Shown piece by piece: positions 22,892-33,290 of a stretch of DNA of 64,000 bases. Below the pieces are notes generated by a model that ran no database searches, was not told where the DNA came from, and saw only the letters and a program-made list of their open reading frames with translations. The position numbers and the translations under genes were made by a program. Numbering within the stretch: the first letter of the stretch is position 1; each line of letters begins with the position of its first letter. This stretch comes from Parasponia andersonii (Eukaryota > Streptophyta > Magnoliopsida > Rosales > Cannabaceae), in contig JXTB01000032.1 in NCBI GenBank assembly GCA_002914805.1, forward strand, positions 1,540,501 to 1,604,500. The letters are read 5' to 3'.

Positions 22892-23208
22892 GGAGAAAAG
22901 GAAGTGCATAGGACTAATTTGGGCTTTTCGTCAAAAAGAAAAGGGACTAATTTGGGCTAAAATAAAATTTTTTTGTGCATTTTTGCTAAAAATAAAATCT
23001 TTAGAAGTGTCAAGTACTTCTTAACCATAGTTCAAAAGTTTCTTGGTGATGAAAAAATCATTATTAGAAAAATACATTTAGGATTTTTTATAATCAAGAA
23101 GTTTTTTACCATAAGTTAAGACATTTTTAATAATCTTAAAAATGTCATTTTAAGAAAATGCGCAAATAATCATTTGGCCCAAGTTAGTCTTATCTGTGTC
23201 ATGTTCTC
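22892..23208. mobile_element. Small deletion relative of the DUF1985 Mutator-like element
   Basis: The left end reads GAGAAAAGGAAGTGCATAGG then ACTAATTTGGGC. The right end reversed reads GAGAACATGACACAGATAAG then ACTAACTTGGGC, so about 30 bases pair. These ends resemble the right end of the 11-15.8 kb element (GAGAAAAGGACATGGATAGG then ACTATTTGGGC). Inside are GTCAAGTACTTCTTAACC and AATCAAGAAG...TTACC, the same quasi-palindromic motif. The flanks GAATTGA and GAAATTGA are similar but not an exact duplication. Confidence 0.6.
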
Positions 23209-24627
23209 GAAATTGACCTTACTAGTAGTAACTTGGATTCGTGACTTTTTTAGGAGTATTTTGAAAAATAATATTTTTAATAGTGTCATAATATTGTATG
23301 ATAAAAGTCACATAATTTATGACCTTAAAATTATAAATTTTTTTAGACTAATTAATAGCTACAAATTATATGATGGAATATCATAGAAAGTCACACAATA
23401 ATATTATAATACTATTAAAAAAGTTATTTTTTTAATACTCCTGAAAATATTATTTTAGTCAAAATTATACCACTTATGTCAATTTTAGCCCAAGGGCCTA
23501 TTAGGTAAGGGACATGTGAAAACTCGTTGAACNTTTTTTTTTTTTTTTTCCAATTTTTGTCTCAATTTTCAGTCTACTAACATTTTCGCATCGTACCGGC
23601 CTTCTGAAAATTCCATACCCACTTAATTCACAACTAGGACATGTCCTTTTAGAATTATTCTTGAACACTTGACAGTTGACTCTCAGATCCTTGGTCATAA
23701 ACTTTTGGCGCTGCTAGATTACTTGAACGTGGAGTATAATAAAGCATTGTCACAAGCTAGGCTCTTATTTTGATTGTGAATGTACATAGGTAGATCAAGT
23801 TCCTTTACTTGCTCTCAAAGCTAATATATTTTAGGGTTGGGAGTTCACCAAAAAAAAAAAAGTAAGAATGATTAGTAATAAGTAACTATTTTCTTTTTTT
23901 TTTTTTTTTCTGTTTGTTTTTATCAAACGTGCTTTTACATTACTTGCAAATGTGTCTCACATCAGTGTATATACAATAGAATGAGAGATAGCCTGTAATT
24001 CTCATGAGTGGGAAATTAAATGCGCCAAATGATGAAAAATAATATTTCCTAGACGTGCTTATTGTGCCATAATAACTCGACACGTTTTGCCGAACCTAGG
24101 AAATTAATTGAAGGGCCATTCTATATTTACCATTTATATACTCTTCTAGCTAGCAAAGCTTTCTTAAACGAGTTAGCTATCCCACTTGATTAATAAAGAA
24201 AGAGAGACTTTACTTAAAAATTGACATTCAAATTATATATACGTATAGAATTAATTAATAAATCATTCTGGCATATGAATCATGTTTTTCTTTTAGGATA
24301 TTGCTACTTGCTTCGTTTAGAAAAATTTCATGTTTTTGTCACATCCAAGTACTATTTGAAATCCAAGTCCCCGTTCGTACATATGAATTCATCCGTAACC
24401 AACAAATTACAAAATTAAACTTTCTGAACTTTTTTCTCCCTTTTTTTGGTACGAATATTGCTCTAAAATCGACATACAAATTAGTTTATCATAATTAATT
24501 ATCGCTCTCTCTTTGAACACTCCTACTTAAAGGAAAATAAACAAAATAGGATCCTTTTTCTTGCCAAAATGACTTTTGTGACTACTTTTCATAGCGATTC
24601 TTTTTAGCAGTAGTTGATCATAATTTA
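23209..24627. other. Intergenic, no gene recognised
   Basis: Includes a single N at 23533 beside a poly-T run and another poly-T at 23891-23909. Short open frames at 24221-24498 are not convincing. Confidence 0.55.
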
Positions 24628-24629
24628 AG

Positions 24630-24799
24630 GGCTTGTTTGGAATAATTTTTACATATTGAAGTAAAAGTCTAAGAAGATTTATTGAAAAAGCTAGTGGATC
24701 CATGCTTTATTAAAATGTCTTCAAACAATTCATCAAAACACTTTCAAAAGTAATTTTTAAATCCTAAAATATCTTTAGAAACCATGCCAAATAGGCACT
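24630..24799. mobile_element. Candidate MITE
   Basis: The left end (AAGGGCTTGTTTGGAAT) and reversed right end (TTAGTGCCTATTTGGCAT) match at about 13 of 18 positions. No target duplication could be defined. Confidence 0.4.
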
Positions 24800-24814
24800 A
24801 AGATTAATAGTAGT

Positions 24815-25085
24815 TAAAGATGCAAATATGAGCAGCCTAATCTGGTCCAACCCATTTAAGCCAAAAGAGAAATTCAGGCCGGCGGAGGCCGTCCCGACCT
24901 TATAGCTCGATGGCTAAATATCAGGTCAAGATGGGCCAAACCGACCTAATATTATTTCATAAAAATATTTTTTAATGATAATTACAAAATATTAAAAAAA
25001 TATAAAAAATTGGGTAGACTGACCTCAAGCCAAATTTACGAGTTACGAGTCGACCTGTTTGACTCGACCTATATTTGCAACTCTA
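24815..25085. mobile_element. hAT-like MITE, family 2 copy 1 (271 bp)
   Basis: The ends TAAAGATGCAAATATGAG and, reversed, TAGAGTTGCAAATATAGG pair closely. The flanking 8-mers are ATAGTAGT and CTAGTAGT (7 of 8 identical), the duplication size expected for hAT elements. The interior is rich in GACC/GGTC words. A relative is at 42414-42730. Confidence 0.75.
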
Positions 25086-26561
25086 CTAGTAGTCATAACT
25101 CGTAATATATAACAGTTTCTATATAGTCGTAATAGTTATTATGGCACTATTTTTTTCTTTTTTTTTTCTCTTTTATTTTTTGAGGGGATATTATGACACT
25201 ACTTCGAAAAAAATTATTTTTTTTTGCCTCAAAATATTCAACAAAAAAAAAGTCATTTTTCCTCAAAATATATAGTGTTCTTTCCGTCCATTTCCCTTAT
25301 ACAAGGAAGTTGTCCAGTCAATATCTCCACATTAAAATAATACTAAAGAGAGGGAAAAGTTTTGTAAATGGCTAATTAAATGGAATTTACTAATAATTAA
25401 CCTTTGTTTTTTTTTTTTTTTGATACGCTCGCCTTTATTATTATCCCTCTTAAATAAGCAGGGTTCCCTTTAGGTTTTTATACATGGATAACAGCCTGTC
25501 TGATCATTCTACAATTGTAGGTACCATCAAATGAAACTTCTAAAGTCCATTCCATTTTTCCATTAAATGGTGGTTTATTAGATAAATATCGTTTACTTTA
25601 TTAAAAACTTTGTCTTATTCTTTTCTTTTTCTAATGAAAAAACTGTACTGGTCCTATTATTAAAGGTTGGGAGCTGGATTTGCCTTATCAAAATATATCA
25701 AGGTTTTCCCATCACCATCCGGGTAGCCAACTTCCATGGTTTATATATTCTAATTCTACATCCAAAGGAGGGAAAAATATCAAATTCGATCCCTTCTTTT
25801 CTAGAAGTAGTTTTAAAAGTAAAACAAGAATGCTTTTGCCGAGACTTCTAGAAGTAGAGATTTTCTTTAATTTCCATCTGTTCTTTTGAAAAATTGTTTC
25901 TCGTTAGAACATTTATTTTTTTCGCTCTGATTTTTTGTTAAAACATTAGTATAGAAGTACAACTTGGACTTGGAGTTCAAGATTAGCATAGCTGATTTCT
26001 TGGGGAAATTATAGATAACTGATTTCGTTTACATAGGTCTTTATTTCGTTTATATAATCGGGATGCATGTGCCAAATTAAATACTACGTACCCATGTATT
26101 TATTAATTGATATAGCAATTGATTATGATGATACAAATTAATTTCTCTTAAAAAATGTGATTTTTTAACAGATAATTGATCCAAAAGTTATAATTTATTG
26201 AGTGTTCAATAAATTAAATGAACTCAGGGCCTTTGATGTGGTAATAATATCAAATGTATATGATTGGAATAGCACTATAAGTAGTTTTTTTTTTTCAGTT
26301 GATTGTCATTTAATTGGATTGTAATAATAAGTGATTTACTCTTATTTAATTGAAGTTTGCTAATATTGTTAATGTGTTATTAATATTAATTATATTATAC
26401 AAAGTAACAATTTAATTACTATAATATGTGACATTAATGTTGAAGTTGAGGTTTTAAATTCAACTTCTTGTTCTCCTTTATCAGAATTTAAAATCAATTA
26501 TGATCGCTTAGTATTTCGAAAATATTGAGATTAAACTTGATATAATGTGTGTATATATATA
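25086..26561. other. Intergenic, no gene recognised
   Basis: AT-rich, with poly-T tracts near 25150 and 25410 and nothing else that I can name. The open frame near 25680-25889 has no family resemblance. Confidence 0.55.
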
Positions 26562-26779
26562 GGTTACCAATCTAATAGGTATTTTTTTTTTATCTATGGG
26601 TAGGTATTTTTTTTTAGCCGTTGGATCACCATTTGGTGATCCAATGACTATAATGAAGTGCATGAAAAGACGTGCATCATTAATGTTCTTTCTTTTTCTT
26701 ACTTTTTACCAAATTTTCATTAGCCAAATTGATACCTATACATAGGTAAACAAAAAAAAATACCTACTGGATTGGTGTC
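26562..26779. mobile_element. MITE, family 3 copy A (about 218 bp)
   Basis: The ends GGTTACCAATCTAATAGGT and the reverse of ACCTACTGGATTGGTGTC pair, followed inward on both sides by a poly-T block and ACCTATG(G/T)(A/G)TAGGTAT. The interior has AGCCGTTGGATCACCAT and AAAGACGTGCATCATTAATG, both found in other copies. Confidence 0.75.
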
Positions 26780-26863
26780 TCTCTCTTACTTTTTACAATA
26801 AAAAAATGTGCATGTTCAATTTTTATTTGCCAAATTGATACTTATGCATAGGTATACATATAT
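26780..26863. repeat. Fragment of MITE family 3
   Basis: CTCTTACTTTTTACAATAAA, then GCCAAATTGATACTTATGC and ATAGGTAT, repeats the right third of copy A, leaving a broken third copy between A and B. Confidence 0.6.
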
Positions 26864-27087
26864 GGACACCAATCCAGTAGGTATATTTTTTTTACCTATG
26901 CATAGGTATCAATTTGGCCAATGAAAATTTAGCGTGTTTATTTTTTTATTGTAAAAAATAAAAGAGAAAAAGAGCATTAATAATGCACGTCTTTTTATGC
27001 ACTTCATAATTGAATCACTATTAAATGATGATAAAATACATTACTATAATTACTATAAGTAAAGAAAAAAAATAACTATTAGCAACC
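26864..27087 (-). mobile_element. MITE, family 3 copy B (reverse orientation)
   Basis: Starts GGACACCAATCCAGTAGGTA and ends ...AGCAACC. Read in reverse it follows copy A block by block, including GAAGTGCATAAAAAGACGTG and ATTAATGCTC. Confidence 0.72.
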
Positions 27088-28326
27088 TCTTTATATATAT
27101 ATATACTGGATTATTCATCGAGTAAAATATGATCACTATTACATCCAATCCCATGAATGCTCACGGTCTGTTATAACCCTCTCCACCCCCAAAAAAGGTG
27201 ACACGTGTGAGTAAGACTAGTCCACACGTGTCAAGTAACAGCACAATGAGGATGACAGATAATCCTCCTCTTTCACATAACTTGGTAGCCACCGTCTTTC
27301 CCGGCCTTACCTTCTTTTCACCTAAAAGTTCGTCCATATAGTTATCTTATAATAAATATTAAAAAAGACCGCTTGCTTAATTACCTTAATATCCTCATCT
27401 ATACCGGGAATTTTATAAACTCCATCATGCGCGGTAAATAAAGTCTTGAACTTCCTTCTGTCTTGGTTTACGTACGTACGAGCAAGGTAAAACATCGATA
27501 GATTGATTTTTATTTTTTAAAAGAAAGAAAAACCCAATCATGGTTATTCTTCTTCTCAATTAATAACCATTATGTTTGACATAACCGATGGATAATGATC
27601 GTTGACGTGAATTTTGGTGTGTGAAATATCAACGCGCGTCGTGTGTTTTTGAGCTTTTTTTTTTTTTTTTTTTCCAAAGAAACTAAAATTTAGATTTAAG
27701 ATAGATATAATTCGTATAATCTTAAAAAGATTATAAATAGACTTTTTATTAATTGAATTGGGTGGTATTTGTCAAATCTCGTCCACAAAAATATAGTTAA
27801 CGATGTATTCAATAAAATATTCGAATAAATAGTAAATAGATAATAATAGAACTATAGGAGCAGAAAAAAAAAAAGAGGGATAAATAGGATTTTGGGAATT
27901 TGTATCAGCTTACTTTTTTCAGGTGAATATGAGATTATTTATAATGATTTTGTGGTCCCCAAAACGTTAGGGTTGATGTCGACGTATCCCTAAAAAAATA
28001 GAAGAGAATCTCATCTATCTGCTTGTATAAACAAGAGAGTGTGATTGGGCTAGGTGTCAGCCTATCTACAATTTACGCCATCCTTATCTTATTTATTGGT
28101 CGGGACTATGTTACTGCTTGGTGGTCATCTACCTCTTCTTATGATCCCTTGTTGGTCATTGATCATAGGTGCTCAGCTGGTCGGCATGTAGCATGAACGT
28201 CGACTAGGGCCTGGTCTTCTAATTCATGAATTTAGTCCCCCTTTGCTCAGTTCATCCTCATTGGTTATAGGGCAAAGCCAATACCCGGTCTTTCACTTTT
28301 GTGAGCTTGCTCGGCTCATAAAGGGT
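27088..28326. other. Intergenic; paired G-boxes, otherwise unclassified
   Basis: Apart from the G-box pair at 27200-27232 and a poly-T at 27657-27674, nothing is recognised. The part at 28035-28326 is richer in GC and may be an old retroelement fragment, but I could read no protein from it. Confidence 0.45.
27200..27232. promoter_or_regulatory. Inverted pair of G-box (CACGTG) sites
   Basis: GACACGTGT at 27200-27208 and ACACGTGTC at 27224-27232 form an exact inverted repeat around a 15-base spacer. Each holds a CACGTG core with ABRE-like flanks, which bZIP and bHLH factors bind. The nearest gene start is 4.15 kb downstream, so the target is unclear. Confidence 0.45.
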
Positions 28327-30131
28327 TGTTAGGGTTTATGCCTTAAAAGTATGTATATTTTGGATATTTGCTGAATTAATGAAATGACATTTTTCTATTT
28401 GAATTTGTGCATAATTTGTATATCTTTAAATATCATAAAATCTCTAGTTAATTTATGTGATCATGAATTTAATATATAAGTGTTATATACATGAGTATTA
28501 AATTTATGGATAATAAACTAAATATAGTCCGTAATAATTAATTAAAGTTTGAGATCTTTAATTAAATAATATTAGTACAGTCCATTAATATTAAGAATGT
28601 AATAGTCTTATCCGGACTATTGATGTGTTGACATCACAATGGAGGTATTTTATATAATTCGATTATATAGGATTGGACCAGACATGATTTGAATCTCACA
28701 TAAATTCCGTTAACTGTTGAGAGTTCAAATAATGTCACTAGATGATCATATATAGATCAATCTTAATCCTGAGTAGTTATAGACTCCTATTTATAATATT
28801 ATGTTCTTTGACATACTTGTTAAAGGTTTATTTTTAAACAGATCGAAATATTTGTATCTTGGGAGTATGATGAGATGAGTAGCTGGGAATGTAACTTACA
28901 GAAATGGAATCCATTCCTTCCATTAGGAAGCTAGAAAGATGATTCTCTTGTGTATTGATTCAGGACTTGAACAGTTTGAGTACTCAATTTATAATAGATT
29001 TATAAATTAATTGTTCATTAGAGAATCAATGGTACACAAGGATAAAGAAGTAATTGGAGAGGTAAACGGAATATAACCTAGCTCTAATTATGAATTGTCT
29101 ATGGAGGATTGAACTACATGTAATGATTAAATCGATAGACTGCTCGATATTTTCTGAGTAAATTAATTCTGTAATTTCAAGAGTACAATTCCAGATTTTT
29201 AGTGGAGTAATACTGGAATTAATAAATTAGACAAATTAATTAAAGAGTTTAATTAATTGTCATAATTTATTAGAGCTTGAATTACAAGTCCATAAGTCCC
29301 TAATTTCACCTCTTACAAACACTATACTGGATATTATATTATTTTTGTTACTGCACACTTTGTCTAGATAAATAGTTTATCTATATGTAATTAATAATTG
29401 TTATTAATTAATTAACTAATTAATTTTGAATTAATTAATTCAAATTTATGGAGAGATAAGTTTCCTAATTTGTTTAAATTTTGAATTTAAAAATATCTAA
29501 TTATCAGATAATTAGATAAATAGAAATTGGGAAANNNNNNNNNNNNNNNNNNNNNNNNNNNNNNNNNNNNNNNNNNNNNNNNNNNNNNNNNNNNNNNNNN
29601 NNNNNNNNNNNNNNNNNNNNNNNNNTTTTTTAAAAAGGTTATATATATATATTAATTTGATTAATATATTATTTATTAAATAGTTTAATAAATAAATATA
29701 TACATATATATATATACACGTAAAGCAACCCTAGCAGCGAATACAAAAAAGATTACGTATTATTTTCTACAGAGCCTCCATAAATTAGAGAGAAAAAGAA
29801 GAGAGTCTTCATATTCTCTGTAGAACAAAACTCTTGCAATCTCATGTGTTGAAAAAATTGCAAGTGTCTAAAGTGTGAGTTTTAAGAGATTATACACAAC
29901 GTCCATACGTTCATCCAGTTGTGCTTGAGTCTTGAATTGGAAGATCGTGATTTAGAAGACAGTAAAGCTAGGATCCGCTGATAGGCTACAAGAGGTATTA
30001 GATCTATTCTTCTTGTATGTTCCTATTTGCTATGAATTAATACTATGCACTCATATAGTCAATTGTTTTGAGAAAATTTTTTAATGTTCCTGAGCCAATC
30101 TTCCGCTGCAAAAATCATTTTAAATCCAACA
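28327..30131 (+). mobile_element. Long solo LTR (about 1.8 kb, Copia-like)
   Basis: The sequence starts TGTTAGGGTTTATGCCTTAA and ends ...TTCCGCTGC...AAATCCAACA, a start and end common in a group of plant Copia LTRs. No polypurine tract, primer site or coding sequence adjoins either side, so it looks like a solo LTR left by recombination. The flanking 5-mers AGGGT and ATAGT match at only 3 of 5 positions. A 91-base gap interrupts it at 29535-29625. Confidence 0.6.
29535..29625. other. Assembly gap (91 N)
   Basis: A run of N inside the solo LTR, flanked by AT-rich low-complexity sequence. Confidence 1.
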
Positions 30132-31183
30132 ATAGTTTGGGGTCGTTTTTAAGCATATTATTACGACGTGCCATTTTTTACTTATCTCGTGTCGTTTTTT
30201 GATTAATTTGAAGAAATTATCCCCAAGAATGATAATTAAACATAGGGTTTTCATGAATTTTATTTAGAATCAAAATATCAAGTTTTAAATTTATTGGTAG
30301 ATCTCTAACTTATTATGTAACCAATACATAATGTATTATTATGTTTTTTAGGCATTAATTAAGAGATCAGAAATATTTATTATCTTTTGAATCAGCATGA
30401 GCATTATCTCTCGACTCTTCCAAGCTAAAAGAAATTGTTTTTTCTTTTCTTTCTACAATTTTGTTTGCATGGCAACCAAGGTCTCAGCAAGTTAATTATA
30501 TAGACGAACTATTATTAGAATTACGACCATCATACATTTATACATATACAAAGAGCTAAAAGGAAAAGGAAAAAAAGAGAGAAAAAAATTCAACCACAAA
30601 TTAATTTCTAGAAGTTAATTTCTTTTTTTTTTTTTTGAAAGGAAGAAACGGTTTATATTTAGAAGTTAATTTCTAGAAGTAAATTAAATTCTAGAAACTG
30701 TTATAGAGACCCTATTTTTTAGTATACAAAATTTCAAAGTTTTCTTTTTTTTTTTTNAAAAAAAAAAAAAAAAACCAACACATGTGAACACAACCTGAAT
30801 CCGATGATGTTCCTCTTCTATTCCACTACATATGAATACAAGTGTATTTATACCTATACATACACATAACTATATTACGTATAACAGAAGCAAAACATAC
30901 CCAAATTAAAACCCAACTACCTACTTACGTTGTGTGTAAATAGTTTTTTTCGTTTTCCCCTGGCCGTTACCTTTTTTTTTGGGGAAAAAAAATAAAATAA
31001 AACAATTTTAATCAAAGACAAAAGGCTTTAATTAGCCTATTTTCTAATAATATTTACCAAAACCGCGTCCCTTTTGTATCCCAATGTTGTTCACAACAAA
31101 AGTAAATAAACAAATTTATAAATTAAGGCGATTTTTCCCACAAGGACCACAACCAACCACTCATTATTTTATCCCATCTCTCT
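30132..31183. other. Intergenic upstream of the DUF1645 gene
   Basis: No gene is seen. AGAAGTTAATTTCTAGAAGT-type words repeat at 30610-30700. A single N at 30757 separates a poly-T run from a poly-A run, which looks like a poorly closed join. Confidence 0.5.
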
Positions 31184-31380
31184 CTATATATTATGCCTCG
31201 AGAGACAGGTCTCATATTTTGCCTAAAACCCCACACTTTTGGTCATTTCCACCCAACTCTCTCTCTCTCTCTCTTTTCTTCTTATCTTTCTCTAATATAA
31301 TAATATATATTACTACTTAATTACACATATATATATATATATCCATTTTATTTTTGGGGTTGGGCAAAGAGGGGAAAAAA
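31184..31380 (+). promoter_or_regulatory. Core promoter and 5' UTR of the DUF1645 gene
   Basis: A TATA-like CTATATATT at 31184-31192 is followed by a (CT)n tract at 31257-31273 and an AT run at 31327-31342, then a purine-rich leader into the ATG. The spacing gives a leader of roughly 150-170 bases. Confidence 0.45.
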
Positions 31381-31383
31381 AAA

Positions 31384-32382
31384 ATGCAGGCGGGTCCTTT
31401 AGTAAGGAGCACTGTCTCTCCTAGCTTCAATAGCTATTCTTCCTCCGGGACCGAGAATCTCGCCGACATAGCCGCTAGAGTCGTTAACGAGTTCCGCCGA
31501 GAGAACGGTTCCAACGACGACGTTTTTGGTTTCGACGAGTATGTTCATGAGCCGTGCTGGGACGTTATTAACAAAGATCATTATGATTATGATGATGATA
31601 ATCAGAGCCGTTCATTATATCTGAAAGATCAAGATCAAGACCATGATGATCAAGATGAAGAGAGTGAGTTTGAATTCGCCTTCGTTTCGGCCGAACCGGA
31701 CTCTTCGCCCATATCAGCGGACGAGATCTTCCACAACGGACTGATCAAGCCGGTCTACCCTCTCTTCGGCCGGGCTCTGCTCCTCGAAGCTCCCTCGAAC
31801 GACGCCGCTACGAAGAAGGAAAGCGACAAAACGACACGTCGTACCAGACAGCCGCTGAGGAAGCTGATGGTGGAAGAGGAGCGAGAAACGACTACGACGG
31901 CGACGTCGCCCTGCGATTCCTCCGAGTCTGACGACCTCGAAGGCCTAAAGCAGGGGTCGTTTTGCGTCTGGAAGCCCAAAAACGGGGCCGTTTCTGGAGG
32001 CGGCGGAGACGACGGTAGAAGGGGGCGGGGGAAGAAGAGCGGGTCTACCGGGACGTCGAAGCGGTGGAAGCTTCCGGATATTCTGAGCCGTAGCGGTAGC
32101 GTCGGGAAGGACGGGTTTGTGTTTGTGGCTCCGATTAAGAAGCTCGGTGGGTCAAAACGTGCCGGGAAAGTGCAGGCCGTGGCGGAGAAGGAGAAAAACG
32201 ACGTCGTTTTGACCTCGAACAACGACGACGAAAGAGGAGGAGGAGATATGTTAAAAGGGAGGAATAAGGATAATACTGCTACTACTGAGGACAAGAAGAG
32301 GTCGTTTTTTCCGTACAAGCAGGATTTTGTGGGGTTTTTGGCTAATGTCAATGGTCTCAGTAGGAATTTGCATCCATTTTGA
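31384..32382 (+). CDS. DUF1645 family protein
   Basis: A single exon encodes 332 aa. The ATG at 31384 is chosen because the frame upstream of it offers only TTG. The N-terminus (LADIAARVVNEFRREN) is followed by a long acidic stretch (residues 64-96) and the family hallmark EFEFAFVSAEPDSSPISADE leading into IFHNGLIKPVYPLFGRALLL (95-134). A basic segment with KRWKLPDILSRSGS follows (226-239). The conserved C-terminus reads RSFFPYKQDFVGFLANVNGL then SRNLHPF (306-332). No signal peptide or membrane segment is seen, and the Lys/Arg-rich middle suggests a nuclear or cytosolic protein. The biochemical role of DUF1645 is not established. The coding region is clearly richer in GC than its surroundings, and no intron is needed. 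Confidence 0.92.
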   Translation: MQAGPLVRSTVSPSFNSYSSSGTENLADIAARVVNEFRRENGSNDDVFGFDEYVHEPCWDVINKDHYDYDDDNQSRSLYLKDQDQDHDDQDEESEFEFAFVSAEPDSSPISADEIFHNGLIKPVYPLFGRALLLEAPSNDAATKKESDKTTRRTRQPLRKLMVEEERETTTTATSPCDSSESDDLEGLKQGSFCVWKPKNGAVSGGGGDDGRRGRGKKSGSTGTSKRWKLPDILSRSGSVGKDGFVFVAPIKKLGGSKRAGKVQAVAEKEKNDVVLTSNNDDERGGGDMLKGRNKDNTATTEDKKRSFFPYKQDFVGFLANVNGLSRNLHPF

Positions 32383-33247
32383 TTTTTCCTTCTCTTTTTT
32401 TTTTTTTTTTGAATTTTGTTCATTACTTATGTACAATTTTAATTATGTGAAAAGAAAAAAAAAACAAAAGCTTGGTTTGTATATTTGACCCTGTGAGTAA
32501 ATGTTAATTGACTTAAAATCATTTTGGAGTTGGATGCATCGAGAGTTGTGTGTGTTATTTTTTTTTTTTTATATTTTTTGTGTTTGTGTTGAAATTTCAC
32601 ACATTTATGTAGATTTATTTTCGAAACAAACTTGGTTAATTTCTGCTTTTTTTTTAATAATATGTTTATTTATCTATAAAATAAATTTTGGAGAGTATTA
32701 TTATAATTTTTCCCTCTTTTTTAGGCTAGGATTTATTATGAGTTCGAGGTTTATTAGAAATGGGTTACTGTCTTCGTTTTTATGTAAAAAAGATGTAATT
32801 AGGCCGAAATTTTCCTGGAAAGTTGCCTAGAAAATAATGGAATATTGGATTTCCTTTTCTAGGGACCTAATGGATTCGTCTATTACCGTGTGAGTCCCAC
32901 ACAATTTGTCACAAAAGCAAAAGCACATGTTGTTCTATCGTGTCAATCACGCATTCACATATGTAATAATATTCCTCTTCCCAAAATTTTTAACAGATAT
33001 AGATTTAGATATATGTAAACACGAGTTGGAAACTTTATTTTTTCCTTCTTTATAATATAGTTGCATACATGTCATCTAGCAGACCTATCAGCATCTATAG
33101 TTTGGATAATATATAGATAAAAGATAGAATCATGAATGACACGTTCTGATTAGATGGATTAATATTGAATAATCTTGATTCTTCAAAAATATATTGTAAA
33201 ACATATATTTATATTTGGAAATAGTACTGATTCAAATTGAAGAAGGT

Positions 33248-33290
<43 letters not shown>

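Noticed and set aside
31755..32436. Long minus-strand frame (222 codons) opposite the DUF1645 gene
   Set aside because: It exists because the sense strand is GC-rich with few stops; it is Ser/Pro-rich, lacks a known domain, and the sense protein has clear family motifs.
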